5,911 nucleotides of DNA from SZUA-287 sp036397975 (lineage in GTDB: Bacteria > Bacteroidota > Ignavibacteria > UBA10030 > UBA6906). The stretch is from NCBI GenBank assembly GCA_036397975.1, contig DASWHW010000048.1, positions 1-5,911 on the forward strand. The letters are read 5' to 3'. Positions 4,722-5,911 of the stretch are shown one piece after another. Below the pieces are notes generated by a model. The model did not search any database. It was not told the DNA's origin and was given only the letters and a program-made list of their open reading frames with translations. The position numbers and the translations under genes are program-made. Numbering within the stretch: the stretch's first letter is position 1; the number at the start of each line of letters is the position of its first letter.

Positions 4722-5911
4722 ATGACTAGAATTACATTTATCCTCTGTGTGACGTCTATCCTCGCTCAGGGCACTCTCGTTGGACAAACCAACACAGAAA
4801 ATTTTGCACAATTCAAATTTAATTTTAACAACCCCGGCGCCCGCTCGGCAGGCATTGGCGGAGCGTTTGTTTCGATCGCAGATGACGCGACGGCTGCCGT
4901 CGCAAACCCCGCAGGCCTGACGACGCTCATCCGCCCGGAAATTTCAGTTGAAGTGAAAGGCATTGAATTTACCAAGACGGTGAGCAACTTCGCCCACCGG
5001 GGAGTCGATACCAGTTTTCAGTTGGTCTCAAGAGACTTCAAGAGCTCCCTGGTGAGTCCTTCCTTTGCGAGCTTTGTGTTTCCCATTCAGAAAATTACTC
5101 TCTCTGCATTTCGGCACGAACTTGTAAACTTTGAGAATGAGTTCTTCACGCGTGGGGCGTACGTACCGCCGCGCCGTGATGGCGTTGCATTCTTTCCGGC
5201 AGCCTCGAAAATGGATATGTCCGTCGTGAATTACGGCGTAGGCTTTGCCTTCAAGTTCAGCGAGGCGTTTTCGTTGGGAATCTCCGGCGGCGTTTCGCAA
5301 ATGGATCTCAATTCGTTTCTGACAAGATACTCGACAGAAGTCTTTAGTACCGGGACCGTCGTGAATGACGCCAGGATTGAAGACCAGGGTTCCGATTTCT
5401 TTGTGAACGTTGGATTGATTATCCACGCGGCAGAGAATTTTTCGGTCGGGGCGATTTTCAAGAAGAGTCCTTCGTTCGAATTGAACCAGCGATACCTTGT
5501 CGTTTCATCCCCCACCGACATGGTTACGCAAAACAAGATTACCTTCAACGTTCCTTCTTCGTTCGGCGCCGGATTTTCGTACCGTCCTTCGGATGTGTTG
5601 ACCTTCGCGTTCGACATTATGCGGATACAGTACTCAAGCCTTACCAGTGATATTAAGATTACCGTGGATGAGAACTTCGTCGCGCCACGGGATTATACAT
5701 CTGATGATGGGTTCGAATTCCACGCAGGAGGGGAGTATGTCATCTTTGTTTCGAATCTTGCGTTTGTCCTTCGGGGCGGTGTGTACAGCGAACCGGATAA
5801 TCGCATAAAATGGAACGGCGTAACCATCGACCCAAATAGTTTTGATAGAACAATTGCATTGCAGGCGCAGGCGTCTCTGTTTGAGTCGGGAGAAACCATC
5901 GTTCACGGGAC
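4722..5911 (+). CDS. FadL/PorV-type outer-membrane beta-barrel protein (3' end beyond window)
   Basis: An open frame of 396 codons runs without a stop into the window end, so the C-terminus is missing. The N-terminus (MTRITFILCVTSILAQGTLV) is a signal peptide, probably cleaved before about residue 22-24 although no clean AxA is visible. Residues 37-66 carry the hallmark of the OmpP1/FadL/TodX and PorV-like group: NPGARSAGIGGAFV followed by IADDATAAVANPAGL, which form the N-terminal hatch region in FadL. The rest alternates hydrophobic and polar residues with many aromatics (YGVGFAFKFSEAFSLGISGG at 171-190, FGAGFSYRPSDVLTFAFDIM at 281-300, and FEFHAGGEYV at 331-340), as expected of transmembrane beta strands. 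FadL relatives take up hydrophobic compounds; PorV relatives serve as shuttles in type IX secretion in Bacteroidota. The sequence here does not separate these roles. It is probably the third gene of the kinase operon. Confidence 0.88.
   Translation, partial: MTRITFILCVTSILAQGTLVGQTNTENFAQFKFNFNNPGARSAGIGGAFVSIADDATAAVANPAGLTTLIRPEISVEVKGIEFTKTVSNFAHRGVDTSFQLVSRDFKSSLVSPSFASFVFPIQKITLSAFRHELVNFENEFFTRGAYVPPRRDGVAFFPAASKMDMSVVNYGVGFAFKFSEAFSLGISGGVSQMDLNSFLTRYSTEVFSTGTVVNDARIEDQGSDFFVNVGLIIHAAENFSVGAIFKKSPSFELNQRYLVVSSPTDMVTQNKITFNVPSSFGAGFSYRPSDVLTFAFDIMRIQYSSLTSDIKITVDENFVAPRDYTSDDGFEFHAGGEYVIFVSNLAFVLRGGVYSEPDNRIKWNGVTIDPNSFDRTIALQAQASLFESGETIVHG

Noticed and set aside
5028..5426. 132-codon minus-strand ORF opposite the barrel gene
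   Set aside because: The sense strand has a continuous 396-codon frame with a signal peptide and FadL/PorV motifs. The antisense product shows no recognisable feature.

Overview
The window has about 50% GC by eye and carries four recognisable protein genes. A minus-strand AbgT-family transporter lies on the left. On the right, read from the plus strand, are a membrane-anchored serine/threonine protein kinase, a small lipoprotein and the first 396 codons of a FadL/PorV-type outer-membrane beta-barrel protein. The outer-membrane barrel and the lipoprotein show a Gram-negative (diderm) cell. The NPAGL-type barrel, the kinase-TPR-TM-PEGA architecture and a possible TAnnTTTG-like promoter element suggest the Bacteroidota/Chlorobi/Ignavibacteria (FCB) group. 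The clear Shine-Dalgarno sequences before three of the genes argue against a typical Bacteroidia genome. This placement is an inference.

Layout: 1-105 is a near-perfect inverted copy of 306-410, which is part of the transporter's 3' coding region. It is either a recent inverted duplication or a fold-back artefact at a contig end. 106-212 is the short stretch downstream of the transporter and holds at most a 33-codon ORF. 213-1757 (minus) is the complete transporter. 1758-2131 is a 374-base divergent intergenic region with candidate promoters for both directions. 2132-4180 is the kinase, 4213-4695 the lipoprotein, and 4722 to the window end the barrel protein.

The three plus-strand genes are separated by only 32 and 26 bases with no visible terminator, so they probably form one transcription unit. 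Together they span the envelope: a cytoplasmic kinase with a periplasmic PEGA-like domain, a lipid-anchored periplasmic protein and an outer-membrane barrel. A functional link between them (envelope sensing or barrel assembly) is a reasonable hypothesis, but the sequence alone does not show it. The transporter is divergently transcribed and probably metabolically separate. I see no CRISPR array, transposase, tRNA or rRNA.
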